A DNA stretch of 64,000 nucleotides, taken from the NCBI GenBank assembly GCA_036898135.1, contig JBAHVR010000302.1, positions 224,001 to 288,000 on the forward strand, given 5' to 3'. The position numbers were made by a program, and so were the translations under genes. The notes beneath the pieces are model-generated. The model worked only from the letters and a program-made list of their open reading frames with translations. It was not told where the DNA came from and ran no database searches. Position 1 is the stretch's first letter; the number at the start of each line of letters is the position of its first letter. Shown here piece after piece: positions 41,703-53,478 of this stretch. The DNA is from Oncomelania hupensis. Lineage: Eukaryota > Mollusca > Gastropoda > Littorinimorpha > Pomatiopsidae.

Positions 41703-42590
41703 GTGATAGTAACACACAATCCTAGTAACCCCCCTCTGTTACAATGGCTCAAGGAGTACATGCCTGTCCTTCATTCTAGTACCAGAATGAAAAAAGCAGT
41801 TCCAGAACCACCCATTGTTGGAGAAAGAAACTGCAGGAACCTGCGTAGCATGCTTATGCCAAGCAAGTTACCTAAAGAGATAAAAAAACAAAACTGCGAA
41901 CAACAGCAGCTACAGCAGAACAAATCACAGGAACCACAGCCGCAAACACAAGAACACCAACAACTGTCACAACAGGCTCAACTGCATCATCAGTCGAGAC
42001 AGTCGCAACAGCAGCAGTCGCAACAACAACAGTTGCTACAGCATCGTTCTCAGCAGCAGCAGTTACAGCTACAGCAGTCGCAGCCGCAGTAACAGCAGTT
42101 ACAACAGCAGCAGTCGAAGCATCAACAGTCGCAGCAGCAGCAGTCGCCACAACAACAGTTGCAGCAGCAGCGATCGCAGCAGCAGCAGTCACAGCTAAAG
42201 CGGCCGCAGCAACAACAGCAACTAGAGTTGCAGCAGCAGTCACAGCTACATCAGCCGCAGCAGAAGTACCAACCGTTGAAGCAACAGCACTCGCAGAAAC
42301 TACCTAATGGATGTTATCAATGTAATGCGAAAAGATGTGTCATCTGCCAGAACCATTTGAACACAACCAAAACATTTACGAGTGTTGTTAATGGAGGCAA
42401 ACACAACATTTGCATTGAACTTAGCTGCACTTCAACCAACTTGGTGTACCTCATTGACTGTGCTAAATGTAATCAAGTGCAGTATGTAGGAGAAACTGGT
42501 CAGACACTGAAAAAAAGACTTTATGGACGCAGACATAACATCAGTCACTTCAATGACCGCCACGACAATGACTCTCTTCTTTAACCTTGT
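41703..42590 (+). pseudogene. Penelope-like Gln-rich linker and GIY-YIG endonuclease
   Basis: Starts VTHNPSNPPLLQWLKEYMPV, runs through about 130 residues that are mostly Gln, then CYQCNAKRCVIC (zinc-binding Cys cluster), and the GIY-YIG-like core LVYLIDCAKCNQVQYVGETG with LKKRLYGRRHNISHF. The conserved Arg and His of the core are present. A stop sits in the Gln tract (TAA at about 42,090) and a frame change near 42,155. The C-terminal Glu-containing helix is replaced by unrelated sequence after 42,590. Confidence 0.78.
41895..42290 (+). repeat. CAG/CAA-rich minisatellite coding poly-Gln
   Basis: An imperfect CAG, CAA, CAGTCG and CTACAG array in the Penelope linker. On the opposite strand the same DNA gives Ala/Val/Thr-rich frames, which are shadows. 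Confidence 0.85.
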
Positions 42591-42962
42591 GAACGAGAAT
42601 TTCGAAGCTAAGAAGGGGGATGGTTCACGGTCTAGTTTTAGAGGTAACGGTTATGAATGAGTTTGTTGTTGTTGTTGTCGTCGTTTTTGTTTTCTGTCTA
42701 CTCGACATGCATTCTTTTCAGGTCTTTGTGTCTTTTGAACGGCTGTTTGTTCTTTCAGTGCTTGTACGCTGTATATATTGTTCTTCTATTTGCCATAAAT
42801 AGTGGACATTTTTCGTCTCCTCCCTCCGTGCCTCCTTTCTGCCAAGAGTCAGGGGTGTTGAGTTTCACTCGTATATTACCTTGGAGAATTCCAAGCATCT
42901 CGGATTCTTCCCGAAGGTGTTAATATATGTATCTTTTTACGGGTGGAATGGCGAGTAGGAGG

Positions 42963-42965
<3 letters not shown>

Positions 42966-43053
<88 letters not shown>
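42966..43053 (+). repeat. (TA)n microsatellite
   Basis: About 44 TA units. 43,054-43,560 holds no recognised gene; a 97-codon frame at 43,179-43,472 is unassigned. Confidence 0.92.
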
Positions 43054-43059
<6 letters not shown>

Positions 43060-43570
43060 GCTCAACGGATGTATCAAGTACTATAGGAATAAGACGGGTA
43101 CATTGAAATGCTGTGTATAGGTTAGACGGGTTTTGAAGAATGTAGCTGGGCACTTCCCAATTCCCCAATTCGAATACTTTGTTTACTTTTAGCGATAACG
43201 GGTTTACCCTAAAATTCGCATTGTTATTACATTACACAATGATGAAGTGGGCTTTCGTTGCTCAAATCAACCGCTATAGTTTGAAGTTTTCCATGTCGGT
43301 TCTGACTGGGAGTGATTTGTCCTGTTTTAACGGTACATCGTTTCTGAATGAACCACGCGGCTTGAGAACAGCGTCTTTGGTGTCAATGGGTCAGTTTTAT
43401 CAACCTAACACGAACAATCTTACCGAAAAACATTTTTTGGCGAACCTTTTTTTTTTTTGCCGGCTTTGGTAGCTGTTGTTTTTAACTCCAGAATGTTGAT
43501 TGGCCAGTCAAAGATTGTTGCTATTAATATGTACAAAAGCTACGGAATTTATTCATTTTAAAAAACTATA

Positions 43571-44124
43571 CTTTCGAACGAGTTGTGTTGTGCTAACAAG
43601 GTTGAAGCCCATTTGGAAAGACATGACCATCAGTCTACATTCCAAGGTCAGACTGCTGCGCTGCCTTGTCATCTCCATCTTCCTATACGCTTGCCAAACA
43701 CGGACCCTACCAACCAATCTACAACGAAGAATACAAAGCATGGAGATGAGGCGCTACAGAAGACTTCTGGGCATTTCCTATACCCAGCACATCACCAACG
43801 ACGAAGTCCCACAGACCATCACACAAGCCATTGGATAACGCAATCACAGGCTCACAGTGGTGAAGAAATGGAATCTCCGATGGTATGGCCACGTCACCAG
43901 AGCATCAGGCCTTGCAAAGACGATCCTGCAAGGCACGGTGCAAAGAGGCAGAAGAAGAGGGATACAGAAAAAGAGGTGGGAGGACAACATTCGAGAATGG
44001 ACTGGCTTGACACTGAGCGAAGCCATGAGGGTTGCTGAGGACAGAGAAAGATGGAGTACGCTGATAAAGAGATGGTCTGCGGTGCCCCAAATACCTTCGA
44101 GTTACGGAATAGGATAGGATAGGT
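43571..44124 (+). pseudogene. RTE-like LINE 3' end with GGATA tail
   Basis: A 5'-truncated RTE copy: KDMTISLHSKVRLLRCLVIS, IFLYACQTRTLPTNLQRRIQ, RRYRRLLGISYTQHITNDEV, then after a stop near 43,838 KKWNLRWYGHVTRASGLAKT, ILQGTVQRGRRRG, RWEDNIREWTGLTLSEAMRV and AEDRERW. It ends at GGAATAGGATAGGATAGG (44,106-44,123). It provides the reference for the fragments at 1-44 and 13,628-14,313. 44,125-44,324 holds nothing recognised. Confidence 0.83.
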
Positions 44125-44324
44125 ATTGTTGTTGTGGTAATCTTATTTTTTCAGTAGGGCAACACTCACTGTGAATGTTGGAAAGGGTCCGTCGAGAGGG
44201 CGTGGTCAAAGTAGGTTCCTTGAAATAAAACCTGCCTTTCTAACAAAATGCTTTCATTGGATTAAAGGGCTGGATCCTATAAACAATGACTAACTAAGTC
44301 TTGCTAGCGGCTTGCTTCTGTTGA

Positions 44325-44906
44325 TACCCCCGTTGGGGTGCCGGGAGTTTCAGTATAAATAGTAGACTATCCCCACTTTCTGGAAATTTAGTGCTTTAAA
44401 TTCCCACTGTCGCTGTCTTCCTCATTTGCTCTTTCTCATTACTGCTCTGTTCTATCAATCTGCTATAGTACTACTATCGTCTTCTTCGCTAGACCAGTCT
44501 CCTACCTTTTTTCTTGAAAACTCTTCCGGGACAAGACTCCTTGTTTGTGTATGAGGTCTGTTGGATCAGCTTGGGAATATTGGACGCTTTGTGCCAGGTG
44601 GTCACTAGGGCTTCCTATGATGTTATTATTTAGCAATGTAGGCATTTTATATGTATGCGTTTTGTTGATAATTTATAATGACGTTTGTATGCTATTTTGT
44701 TTTTAATAAGTTGGGGTGAAGCCTCAGCCGTCCCCTGCGTGGGATGTCTTTATTGTAAAGTGACTGGCTGGTGGAGGGCATTCAGTTTTCCCACTAGGGT
44801 TGTTTCAGCAGATCTGTTATGCGGATTGGGGGTTGTCCGGTCCTGATTTGGCTCGGAAGAGTCCGCTAGACCTAAAGCAACAATTATGTAATGTAATGTA
44901 ATGCTT
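44325..44906 (+). mobile_element. Retroposon R, full-length reference copy
   Basis: About 580 bases from CCCCGTTGGGGTGCCGGGAG to the 3' domain GGTCCTGATTTGGCTCGGAA and a TGTAATGTAATG tail. A TATA-like TATAAATAG lies near the 5' end. No ORF is present. Copies occur at 7,436-9,387, 19,080-19,258, 37,255-37,822, and as 3' domain only at 12,441 and 31,897. The tail and 5' truncations show RNA-mediated spread by a partner LINE that I cannot name. Confidence 0.8.
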
Positions 44907-45005
44907 TTGTTGATAGCTGTGAACCTTAATATGTTTGTGGTGTTAACTTCACTACTGATGATAGTAATGTATGTGTATAAAGTGGTGAGAGAGAGAGCGA
45001 GAGAC

Positions 45006-45008
<3 letters not shown>

Positions 45009-45070
<62 letters not shown>

Positions 45071-45131
45071 AAGTCCTGTAGATGGAGTGAGAGATAGATG
45101 CACGTGACCGGTTGTATACCTTTTGCGTTCT

Positions 45132-45217
<86 letters not shown>
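45009..45217 (+). repeat. Two (GA)n tracts
   Basis: Pure GA runs at 45,009-45,066 and 45,135-45,217 are separated by a short unique piece. Frames across them are artefacts. Confidence 0.92.
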
Positions 45218-45224
<7 letters not shown>

Positions 45225-45343
45225 ACTTGTTTTGCGTCATCATATGTGCCATCGGTTCTTTTATGTATTTTTTCATCGTGTTCTTTTCGTTTTGTTTGTG
45301 TGTAGCTGAGGAAGTGTAACAAATTACACGAAATAATTCTAGT

Positions 45344-45830
45344 TTACGGTGTTTGGGTGTTCGTTTTTATCACAAATATCAGGCGAGCTGCAGAATTTTG
45401 AACGCTAACGCTTTTCTCGACCGGACTACTGCGACTCACTTCTTCCTCGTTTGCCTGCGTATCATCCATGAAGGATGTAGGTGGATGATGCGCAGGCCAA
45501 CGAAAAAGAAGTGAGTTGCAGTAGTCCGGTCGAGAAAGGATGACAGAAATAATTAGCTTTTTTGTGGCATCAGTGGTGAGGTACTTACGAATAAGAAGAT
45601 GAAAGAAACATGACTGGCAGGTTTTCTGAATGAAGTTATGCATTGAAAGGGTTTCGTTAATGGTGACACCAAGATTTTTGTTAGAAGAAGAAAGGGGGAT
45701 TGTGCCATGTCCAAAATAAATTTAATCAGTAGAGACAGAAGAAAGTTTTTGTTTGATTCCATTGAATATGGCAACGGTCTTGTCAGCGTTGAGTTGAAGT
45801 TTGTTGGCAAAGGCAAAAAGTCAAAAGGCA
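45344..45830 (-). pseudogene. CR1/L2-like LINE fragment with internal inversion
   Basis: Minus strand from 45,830: FANKLQLNADKTVAIFNGIK, IPLSSSNKNLGVTINETLSM, YLTTDATKKLIISVILSRPD, YCNSLLFRWPAHH, then VQNSAARLIF. Between YCNSLL and VQNSAARL a hairpin replaces about ten residues. Stops and frame changes are present. Confidence 0.75.
45413..45538. repeat. 56-bp inverted repeat with 13-nt loop (snap-back)
   Basis: The left arm at 45,413-45,468 and right arm at 45,482-45,538 are reverse complements with about five mismatches; the arms meet at ATCATCCA / TGGATGAT. The right arm is LINE coding sequence in its normal place, and the left arm is an inverted copy of it. It could form a stable cruciform or RNA hairpin. 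Confidence 0.9.
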
Positions 45831-46223
45831 AAGGCAAGGCAAAGGCAAAGGCAAATTTTATTCCAGAAAAAAACCATTAAGGGCACATGGACATGGTTAA
45901 AATAATATACACAAACATGCACAATAATTAATTAACGTTTTAGATTAAAAAAATAAAATAAAAATTTTAAACTATTTATTTATACAGCGGGATAGCGTGG
46001 AGTGGGGGGAGGTGGCAGGGGGAGGTATGGAGTGGGGAAAAGAAGAAAAAAAAAAGATCAAAGAAAAAAAGAAAAAGAACTTGATTGGGGACAACAACTA
46101 TGAATTATAACTAACAATACAATTCAACCTAAACACATCAATGACAAACTACTGAAATAATTTTTATTACACATAACCTGTCAACATCAGAACTATATTA
46201 ATTTTTGACATGGGATAAAAACG

Positions 46224-48579
46224 TTAAATTTGTTTAATTATTAATTTCATTAGACTTACAAGCTTTAATAATTCTGACTTTTTGTTAGATGACAATAATT
46301 CTTGAAATTTGATGGCATTGGGGAATCTATAATAATATGATTTTAATAAATCTCTTCTCGAGTTCCAAAAATGTGAACACAAAAATAAATAATGAAACTC
46401 ATCACCAAGATCGCCACTATTACATTTTTGACATACACGTTCGTGTCTAGGAATGTTAAAATATCGGCCTCTCTGCACTGGCATTCTGTGGTTAAGTGTC
46501 CTAAACTTTAGAACAGATATTGCAAGATTTGTTGGTAGAACATGCATTAATATTTTTCAAATTCAAAATGTAGCTTAAACATTCGATAATTATAGTAAAA
46601 TTCATTATTGTTTATTTCCTCGAACCAGCCTTGAATAAACTGATCATGTAGGCGTTGTTTAATTGTACACCTAAAAACTGAAGCAGAAGGCATAACATTG
46701 GTTAGCCCCTGATTTAACCAAAAATTACCAAGTCCTAGATTATTTAACTCTTTCCGCACTGAATCGAGGAATGAAGATTTATAACCTTTATGCAAATCAA
46801 TGTGAAACAAAAAAGTGTACATAACGCTGGACAATTTATTACTGTTATCAGGGTAAACAAGCTTATACCAAAAAATTTACATTCTTTGCTTTGCCTGTAA
46901 CTCCAGAGGAACTTGCCCTAATTCACCAAAAATCATTTGAGAAGGAGTAGACTTACCCAGCTTTAAAATTAGTTTATAAAAACGCAGTTGCAGTTTAGTG
47001 GCAAGGTCACTCATTTGAGGACACCATATCTCTGAACCATATAACAGAATAGGAACTATAGTTTTCTCAAACAGGTCAATTTGAATTTCTAGTGGTAACA
47101 TAAGCTTTCTAATTTTTCTTAAAAGAGAAAACATAGGTTTGGAGGCACGATCATATAAATTTTTCTGGGCTGGTTTAAAGCTACCATTATAGTTAATTTT
47201 AATTCCGAGATACTGAAAATCATATACCACGTCCAATTTAACACCATTGTAAAATACATTAGGTAGATTTCTGACTTTGCCTTTTGAAAAAAACAACGAC
47301 CTTAGTTTTAGCAGCATTGACTTTTAATTTGTATTTAGTGCAATAGTGATGCATGGCATCTAAAGAAGACTGTAATTCAGCAGAAGATTCACAAAAAATT
47401 ACGGTGTCATCGGCATAAAGCAAAATAAACATTTTATACAGAGTCTCAATATAGTCATCAAGAAAAATATCCGATGCTGCAAGCTTAACAGTTCTTAGAC
47501 CAATTAGTTTTTCACCAAGAAAACTTTTTAAATCATTCAAAAATACAGCAAACAATAACGGAGACAGATTTTCACCTTGTCTGACACCTGTTTTACAAAA
47601 AAAATAATCAGAAAGAGTATCATTCCACTGTACCTGTGATTTAGCTTTATTATACAAGTCTTTTATTATACGGAGTATATTTCCGTTTACATTAGAATTT
47701 AATAATTTCTGCCATAACAAAGAACGATTAACAAAATCAAATGCCTTTTCATAATCAATAAAAAACACAGTACAAACGCTTTTTCTTTGATAGGAAGAAT
47801 TCTACAAGAGAGTGTAAAGTGAATATATGATCAGAAACAGAGTATCCACCCCTAAATCCAGCCTGTTCTTCACCCAGAACATTATTAGACTCCAAGAAAG
47901 AACCTAGTCTTTTGTTAATTAAGCTTGTAAACAATTTACCAAAACAGCTCAAGATAGATATTCCACGATAATTATTTGCATTGTCTTTGTCCCCCTTCTG
48001 CTTATAAAGAGGTTTAATAATCCCTATAGTCCAATCCTCGGGCACTTTACCAGATTGTAGTACAATATTATAGTATTTAGTTATCAACTTAATGAATTCA
48101 TAAGGGACTGACTTCAAAAATTCATTAGTTATATAATCTATACCACAAGCTTTGTTATTTTTTAAAGTACGTATAGCTTCTTTAACCTCCTCCTCATTGA
48201 AGGGTTGATCAAGGAGAAAATGTGTTTTGTTGTCGTGCATGCTTGTATTCTGGTCAAGAGTGTCATTCTCAACATCGGAATCAGAAATTTTCTTAAAATG
48301 TTCAAAAAACGTTTCACATGTTATTTAACCATATGTGTCCCTTTTTTCAGTGCGTGTACCATTTAGAAGCTTCCAAAAGCATTTTGGATCATTACTTTTC
48401 AATTTTCTAATTTTCTTAATTAAATTTGATTGATATTTTTTAAATGATATTCTTAACTGTCTTTTATAATTATTGCTTGCTTTGTGCTTAATTTCCTTAA
48501 GAAATGAGTTTGTATTTTTCCTACAAGCATTTTTAGATTTAAGAAATTATTTCCTACTCTTTTCACATTCACTATCAAA
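46224..48579 (-). pseudogene. LINE-C reverse transcriptase and C-terminal domain, several frame breaks
   Basis: RT motifs: NNKACGIDYITNEFLKSVPY, NYRGISILSCFGKLF, GEEQAGFRGGYSVSDHIFTL, VFFIDYEKAFDFVNRS, KTGVRQGENLSPLLFAVFLN, FILLYADDTVIF (catalytic YADD intact). Then YLGIKINYNGSFKPA, LLYGSEIWCP, KLILKLGKSTPSQMIFGELG and a terminal CQKCNSGDLGDEFHYLFLC Cys/His motif. Frame changes lie in T6 runs near 47,763 and 47,275. There is a stop at 46,877-46,879, a shift near 46,550, and two stops at about 48,327 and 48,545. Confidence 0.83.
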
Positions 48580-50367
48580 CTACGGGAGGTTTTCATTTGT
48601 TCGATTCGTTTTCTGCGGTTTTTTCTTTATTTTAAATAAACCTATCATGTCCGCTGCTTGCCTCATGATGGTACATATTTTATTGCAAATATCATCAATA
48701 TCACTTTGATGAAGGACAACAGAATTATTATTTAAGATATTGTCAAGTGAAGAATTTAGTAAGGTAACTTCCGCCATGTTAAGGTTTTTGACAAACTTTT
48801 GTTTGCTATCTGGGTACCATTTTGGTTTATTAATAGCTTCAGTTTTACAGTTAGATATGCTGTTATTTGTTTCTTCGGCCAATTCGTCATTGACATTTTT
48901 AATCCAGAGTTTTAATGTTATTGCTTTGTGTACATCTGAATACAGTTCACAGAAATCGTGAATATAAAAGTCTGAGATGCGTTTAAACAAGTTATTTGAG
49001 ATAATACAACAATCTACAACACTGGCATCTTTACAAGTGAACTGTTTACTATTATCGGGTAGGCCTATTCGGCCAATAACTATACAGGCATTCATGATTT
49101 TGCAAAAGTTAATTAAATTATGACCCATTACGTTTTCAAATTTATCATCAGAGAGACGTTCTGGGAAGACAATTTTACTGGCATCAAAAATGAGCTCATT
49201 CATCTGGCTTAACTCGTCAACATCAAAATCATCATTGTCATGATCATTACCATCAACATCGCTATCATCATTACCATGATCGTCTACATTATTTTTATCA
49301 GCTTTAACACTTATGCAACTCACATCAAAATCAAATAAACAACCTGTCCTAGCATTAAAATCTCCAAGTAAACAAAGTCTGTCTGCATTTAAGCAAGCGA
49401 TTGAGTTTTCAAGATTTGTAAAAGCACAACGATCAAAATAACCCGAGTTCTCAGGAGGAAAATAGACACCACCAAATAATAGGTGTGATCCTATAAAACT
49501 CTTATCTAGCTGGAAAAATAAAACATCGTGACTCAATTCATAGTCAACAAATTTATAATAAGATAATACTGACGTATCTACTTTATCCTGTCTATTACTA
49601 GATTCAATCACGCTAACATACTGAGAAATGTTGTCTTTTACACAGAGAACTAGGCCCCCAGACTTCCTCTTGAATTTACTTCTGTTTTTGAAAAATATTG
49701 TATACCCAGGGATGCAGATATGATCAGCGTCGTCAAGTTTTGTTTCAGATAAAAGCACAATATCATAACCTGCAACAAGCTGCACAAAATCGGGGGACAG
49801 CAACTTACTTCGAACACCACAAACGTTTAAGGCTAGAAAAGATAGGAAGTTTTTAGGTTCATATTTATCTATGCCACCACCAGCCTCATCAGTCACACCA
49901 TCATTACCATCAGTGCCAGCACCGTCAATATGAATCACAGTGTCATCACGAACATCATCAAATGAATTACCAGCATAAGTAGTTTCATAATCACAATCGT
50001 CATTAGCATCTTCGGAGTTTCTATTAATAACATCATCATCACACTCATCACCACCACCAGCCTCATCAATCACACAATCACCACTATCAGCACCATCATC
50101 ATCATCATCATCATCATCATCTTTATCATCAAAGGCATTAGCAAAAGCATCTTCGGAGTTTCTATTAATAACATCATCATCACACTCATCACCACCACCA
50201 GCCTCATCAATCACACCATCACCACCATCATCATCATTATCATCAAAGGCATTAACAATAGCAACTTCGGTGTTTGTATTAATAACATTATCATCACACT
50301 CATTACCACCACCGGCCTCATCGATCACATCACCACCATCATCAGCGCCATCATCACCATCATCATC

Positions 50368-50439
<72 letters not shown>

Positions 50440-50481
50440 GGCACCAGCAATGGCATCTTCGAAGTTTCTATTAATAACATC

Positions 50482-50513
<32 letters not shown>

Positions 50514-50740
50514 CAAAGGCACCAGCAATGGCATCTTCGAAGTTTCTATTAATAACATCATCACCCTCATCACCACCACCAGCATCATCAATCACATCAC
50601 CACCACCATCAGCGCCAGCCCCATCATGAAAACCATCATCACCAGCAGAATCATGATCGATAACATCCTCCTCCTCATCAATTCCTCCCTTATCAGAATC
50701 AATACCATGATTTACCGGCTTTGTATGCCAGTGAAACAGT
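48580..50740 (-). CDS. LINE-C endonuclease ORF with Asp-rich repetitive N-terminus
   Basis: An open frame of about 720 codons, open to a stop at 50,740-50,742, with no ATG in its first part, so the start is uncertain. Residues to about 245 consist of repeats built from VINRNxEDA, a Asp run and VIDEAGGGDECDDD. The endonuclease then begins: FLSFLALNVCGVRSKLLSPD, IVLLSETKLDD, KRKSGGLVLCVKD, CLLGDFNARTG, VVDCCIISN and LYSDVHKAITL (the usual SDH reads SDV-H). A second Asp-rich insert (DDHGNDDSDVDGNDHDNDDF) sits within the endonuclease. The frame ends in a linker into the RT region. Confidence 0.72.
49860..50640 (-). repeat. Trinucleotide-based minisatellite coding Asp-rich repeats
   Basis: ATC/ACC trinucleotides on plus (GAT/GGT on minus) with an embedded longer unit of roughly 110-135 bases that recurs about five times, each with a CTTCGxAGTTTCTATTAATA-like core. 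The array keeps the LINE-C frame open throughout. Confidence 0.85.
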
Positions 50741-50788
50741 CAGAGATCCTTTGAAGAGGGTTGGAAGATTTTCAAGAGAGTCGCTGTC

Positions 50789-51792
50789 ATGAAGTTGGCT
50801 ATCGTCAGAGTAGAAGTTATGATTGATGTGTTGGTTTCAAACATTTTAGACCTCGTTATTGTAAATGATGAATTACTTATCTCTGACATTAAACACTTAT
50901 GCCCCATAGGTAAAAGTGATCATGAAGCATTGTCGTTTGTTATGTATATAGATAGAAGCAAACACAATAAGGACAGAACTGGTAATGATACCAAATTTAA
51001 TTTAAAAAGACGACGTTATGACTTAATGAGGGAGGAGATAAATATGACAGACTGGACTGTATTAGATAATAAAAATGTAAATGATTGCTGGAAAGAAATT
51101 AAATTTTAAATTTTAAAATGCATGGAGTCACATATTCCTAAAGTAAGAATAAAACAAAATCAAAACAAGCCCATATGGATGAACAGTAAAACATTAAAAA
51201 GTAAAAAAAGAAGCATATGCTATACAAACGATACTTAGCAACTAAAGATAGAATGGATTACCAGCGATATATAGTGGTAAGAAACTACTGTAACAAAGTT
51301 ATCAAAAATGCCAAACGAGAATATGAAAGAAAAGTGTGTAAAAGTAGCAAAACAAATGCTAAGAGCTTCTGGAAATATGTTAACAGTAAACTACAGTCAA
51401 AATGTAGTATTAGCCCATTAACAACTAGTAGTGGTGACACCGCTGTAACAGATAAAGATAAAGCTGATACATTGAATCATTTTTTTGCAAGTGTATTTAC
51501 AAGAGAGAAGCTAGATACTATGCCGTCTGTTACTAAATCAGGTAGAAGCAATGGTATAAATATTACGGAGGTTGACATAACGCCTAAGTTGGTTGAAGAT
51601 AAATTAAAAAATTTAGATCCTAATAAGGCCCATGGACCTGATGGTATACCATCGAGAGTACTTATGGAGTTGCATAAAGAACTTTCTATTCCATTGTGTA
51701 AATTATTTAATAAATCTATTGGCGAAGGCATTGTCCCAGATGACTGGAAAGAAGCAAATGTAATAGCTATTTTTAAAAAAGGCACAAGATGT
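50789..51792 (+). pseudogene. LINE-D (CR1-like): endonuclease end and RT N-terminus
   Basis: Plus strand: NILDLVIVNDELLISDIKHL, GKSDHEALSF (endonuclease SDH box), a linker with KRYLATKDRMDYQRY, NAKSFWKYVNSKL and LNHFFASVFTREKLDTMPS, then RT start PNKAHGPDGIPSRVLMELHK and VPDDWKEANVIAIFKKGTR. A stop near 51,108 and a frame change precede 51,217. The frame is cut at KKGTR by an inserted retroposon and resumes at 53,479 (SEPSNYRPVSLT). Confidence 0.82.
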
Positions 51793-51793
51793 G

Positions 51794-51859
<66 letters not shown>

Positions 51860-51905
51860 GTTGTTGTTGTTGTTGTTATCATCATCATCATCATTATCAT
51901 CATCA

Positions 51906-51958
<53 letters not shown>

Positions 51959-53150
51959 GCCATTGTTGGTGTTATTATTATTATTATTGTCATCATCATC
52001 ATCATTATTGGCGGTTGCAGAAGTAGTTAAATAGATTAATACAGGAATGTGGGATAATTATTCTAATGATTATTGATGTGTTATTAATGGACATTAATTA
52101 TTGCCAAATTTTTTATTCAGTTAAGGGTCTGCTGTGTTGATATTAGAATTTAATAAGAAGTAAGAACGCAGAATGTTTTTTATTCTTTGAACTAGCTTTT
52201 TATTCTTAAATTTAATGTGAGGGCATTTACTGGACTCGTAGACCATGTACAGAGTCTTTGCTCTACTGTTTTTACAGATAAATCAATGTCATTATTCTTA
52301 TTATTAATTTTAAAACAATTCTTCATACGGTGGTATCTAGACGTGTGATGTGGGTGTGCATACATGCACTAACATATTATATATTTAATATAATCTAATG
52401 CATAAATATTTACTGATAATGTTCGATGCATTATTCTTATTATTAACTTTAAAATGACAATTCCTATTTATTGATAATGTTCTATGCATTTTGTTTTAAA
52501 AGAATTTCTTTTAGGAAATATATAGAGAGCGAGAGAGGGAGATAGAGAGCGCATGTGTATGTGTGCGTGCGCGCGCGAATGGGGGCATTTGTAGAGAAAT
52601 GTATAATGTGTATTAACCCTGAGTTATTTTAATTGAATCATTCTCCTACCCCCAACCTTATCCCCTCGGCGAGCCTTTCAGGCCTATTTGTCTACAAAAC
52701 AATCTTCCCACCCTAACATTACCTTTCTTCATTACCTGCTTTTATAAGTCGCGCAAGCCATACAAATATCACGGTCACAGGTAAGAGCCATCAATGTAGA
52801 ATAATTTTCCTTAGTAGGAAAACAAACAATGACATATCTTCCCTTTGTGGAATTTCAGCATTCTCATCCCTCCTGGTACTTGTACATCCAGTAATAGTAT
52901 TCCAAGTAATCCAGTGTGTAACTTCACTTTTCACAGCTTTATTTTGTCGTTTTTTTAATAGGTTTCTCTTCTGGCAGCGACACAGCGTGATTCCGATTCC
53001 CCTTAAGAGTTAGACTGCTAAAATCACTAACTCTATTTCTTGGATCTGTCTCTCCTTTATAATTATATGTCATAACTACACCATACAATAGGCCTATATT
53101 ATTTAGTTATGAACGTGGCATGCGTGAGGGGTTGTGCAGCTGGATGCACC

Positions 53151-53192
<42 letters not shown>

Positions 53193-53478
53193 GTGTGTAT
53201 GTGTGAGCGCATGCTTTTTTGTTGTTTTCTTTTCTTATTTTGGTAGTCTGCTTTTTTTTTGTTTTGTTTCCTGACAAAATTTATGTGCGGTTTGCTGATG
53301 CTTTGTGGATGTGAGTGAATGAAGAAATTGTTTTTAGGTCCCGAGATATTCACAGATGTCGGGACCAATTGTGTTTTTAATTGTTACTTTCAATGATTTA
53401 TGCCATTCCCGGACGCGCAAAGCAAATTCTTCTGTGTGTTACATTTGAAGCGAATAAAGAATCTTATGTCTTATGTCT
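51793..53478 (+). mobile_element. Retroposed insert with TTATGTC tail, splitting LINE-D
   Basis: A 1.7-kb non-coding insert at the KKGTR/SEPSNY joint of LINE-D. It starts with a (TTA)n tract and ends GAATAAAGAATCTTATGTCT-TATGTCT, a polyadenylation-like signal plus tandem tail. AGA flanks both sides (51,790-51,792 and 53,479-53,481). It is probably the 3' UTR of an unknown LINE. It contains a (TG)n tract at 53,153-53,200. Confidence 0.65.
51797..52012 (+). repeat. (TTA)n/(TTG)n/(ATC)n microsatellite
   Basis: Trinucleotide runs of TTA, TTG and ATC units totalling about 215 bases at the 5' border of the insert. All three forward frames give homopolymer-like proteins, which are not genes. Confidence 0.92.

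Larger units (their letters stand above)
39200..42590 (+). mobile_element. Penelope-like element
   Basis: A plus-strand element with a Penelope-type N-terminus, RT, Gln-rich linker and GIY-YIG-like endonuclease. A LINE fragment interrupts it at 39,991-40,672. Penelope-like elements form a retroelement class related to telomerase RT. The 3' part of the GIY-YIG domain (Arg/Glu region) is lost at about 42,590. I did not identify terminal pseudo-LTRs. Confidence 0.82.
45830..50740 (-). mobile_element. LINE-C: L1-like LINE with TTTGCC tail
   Basis: A minus-strand element: Asp-rich N-region, endonuclease, RT, C-terminal zinc-knuckle-like region, then a 3' region with CTGTATAAATAAATAG and a tandem TTTGCC tail (45,830-45,860). 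Its 5' side meets LINE-D near 50,750. Coding is broken in only a few places. It has no RNase H. Confidence 0.8.

Noticed and set aside
41872..42243. An Ala/Val-rich minus-strand protein
   Set aside because: It is the shadow of the CAG/CAA array in the Penelope linker.
50270..50629. A Ser/Pro-rich plus-strand protein
   Set aside because: It is the shadow of the GAT/GGT repeats in LINE-C.
51789..52034. Poly-Leu, poly-Ile and poly-Tyr frames
   Set aside because: All three frames of a trinucleotide microsatellite are open, so none is evidence for a gene.
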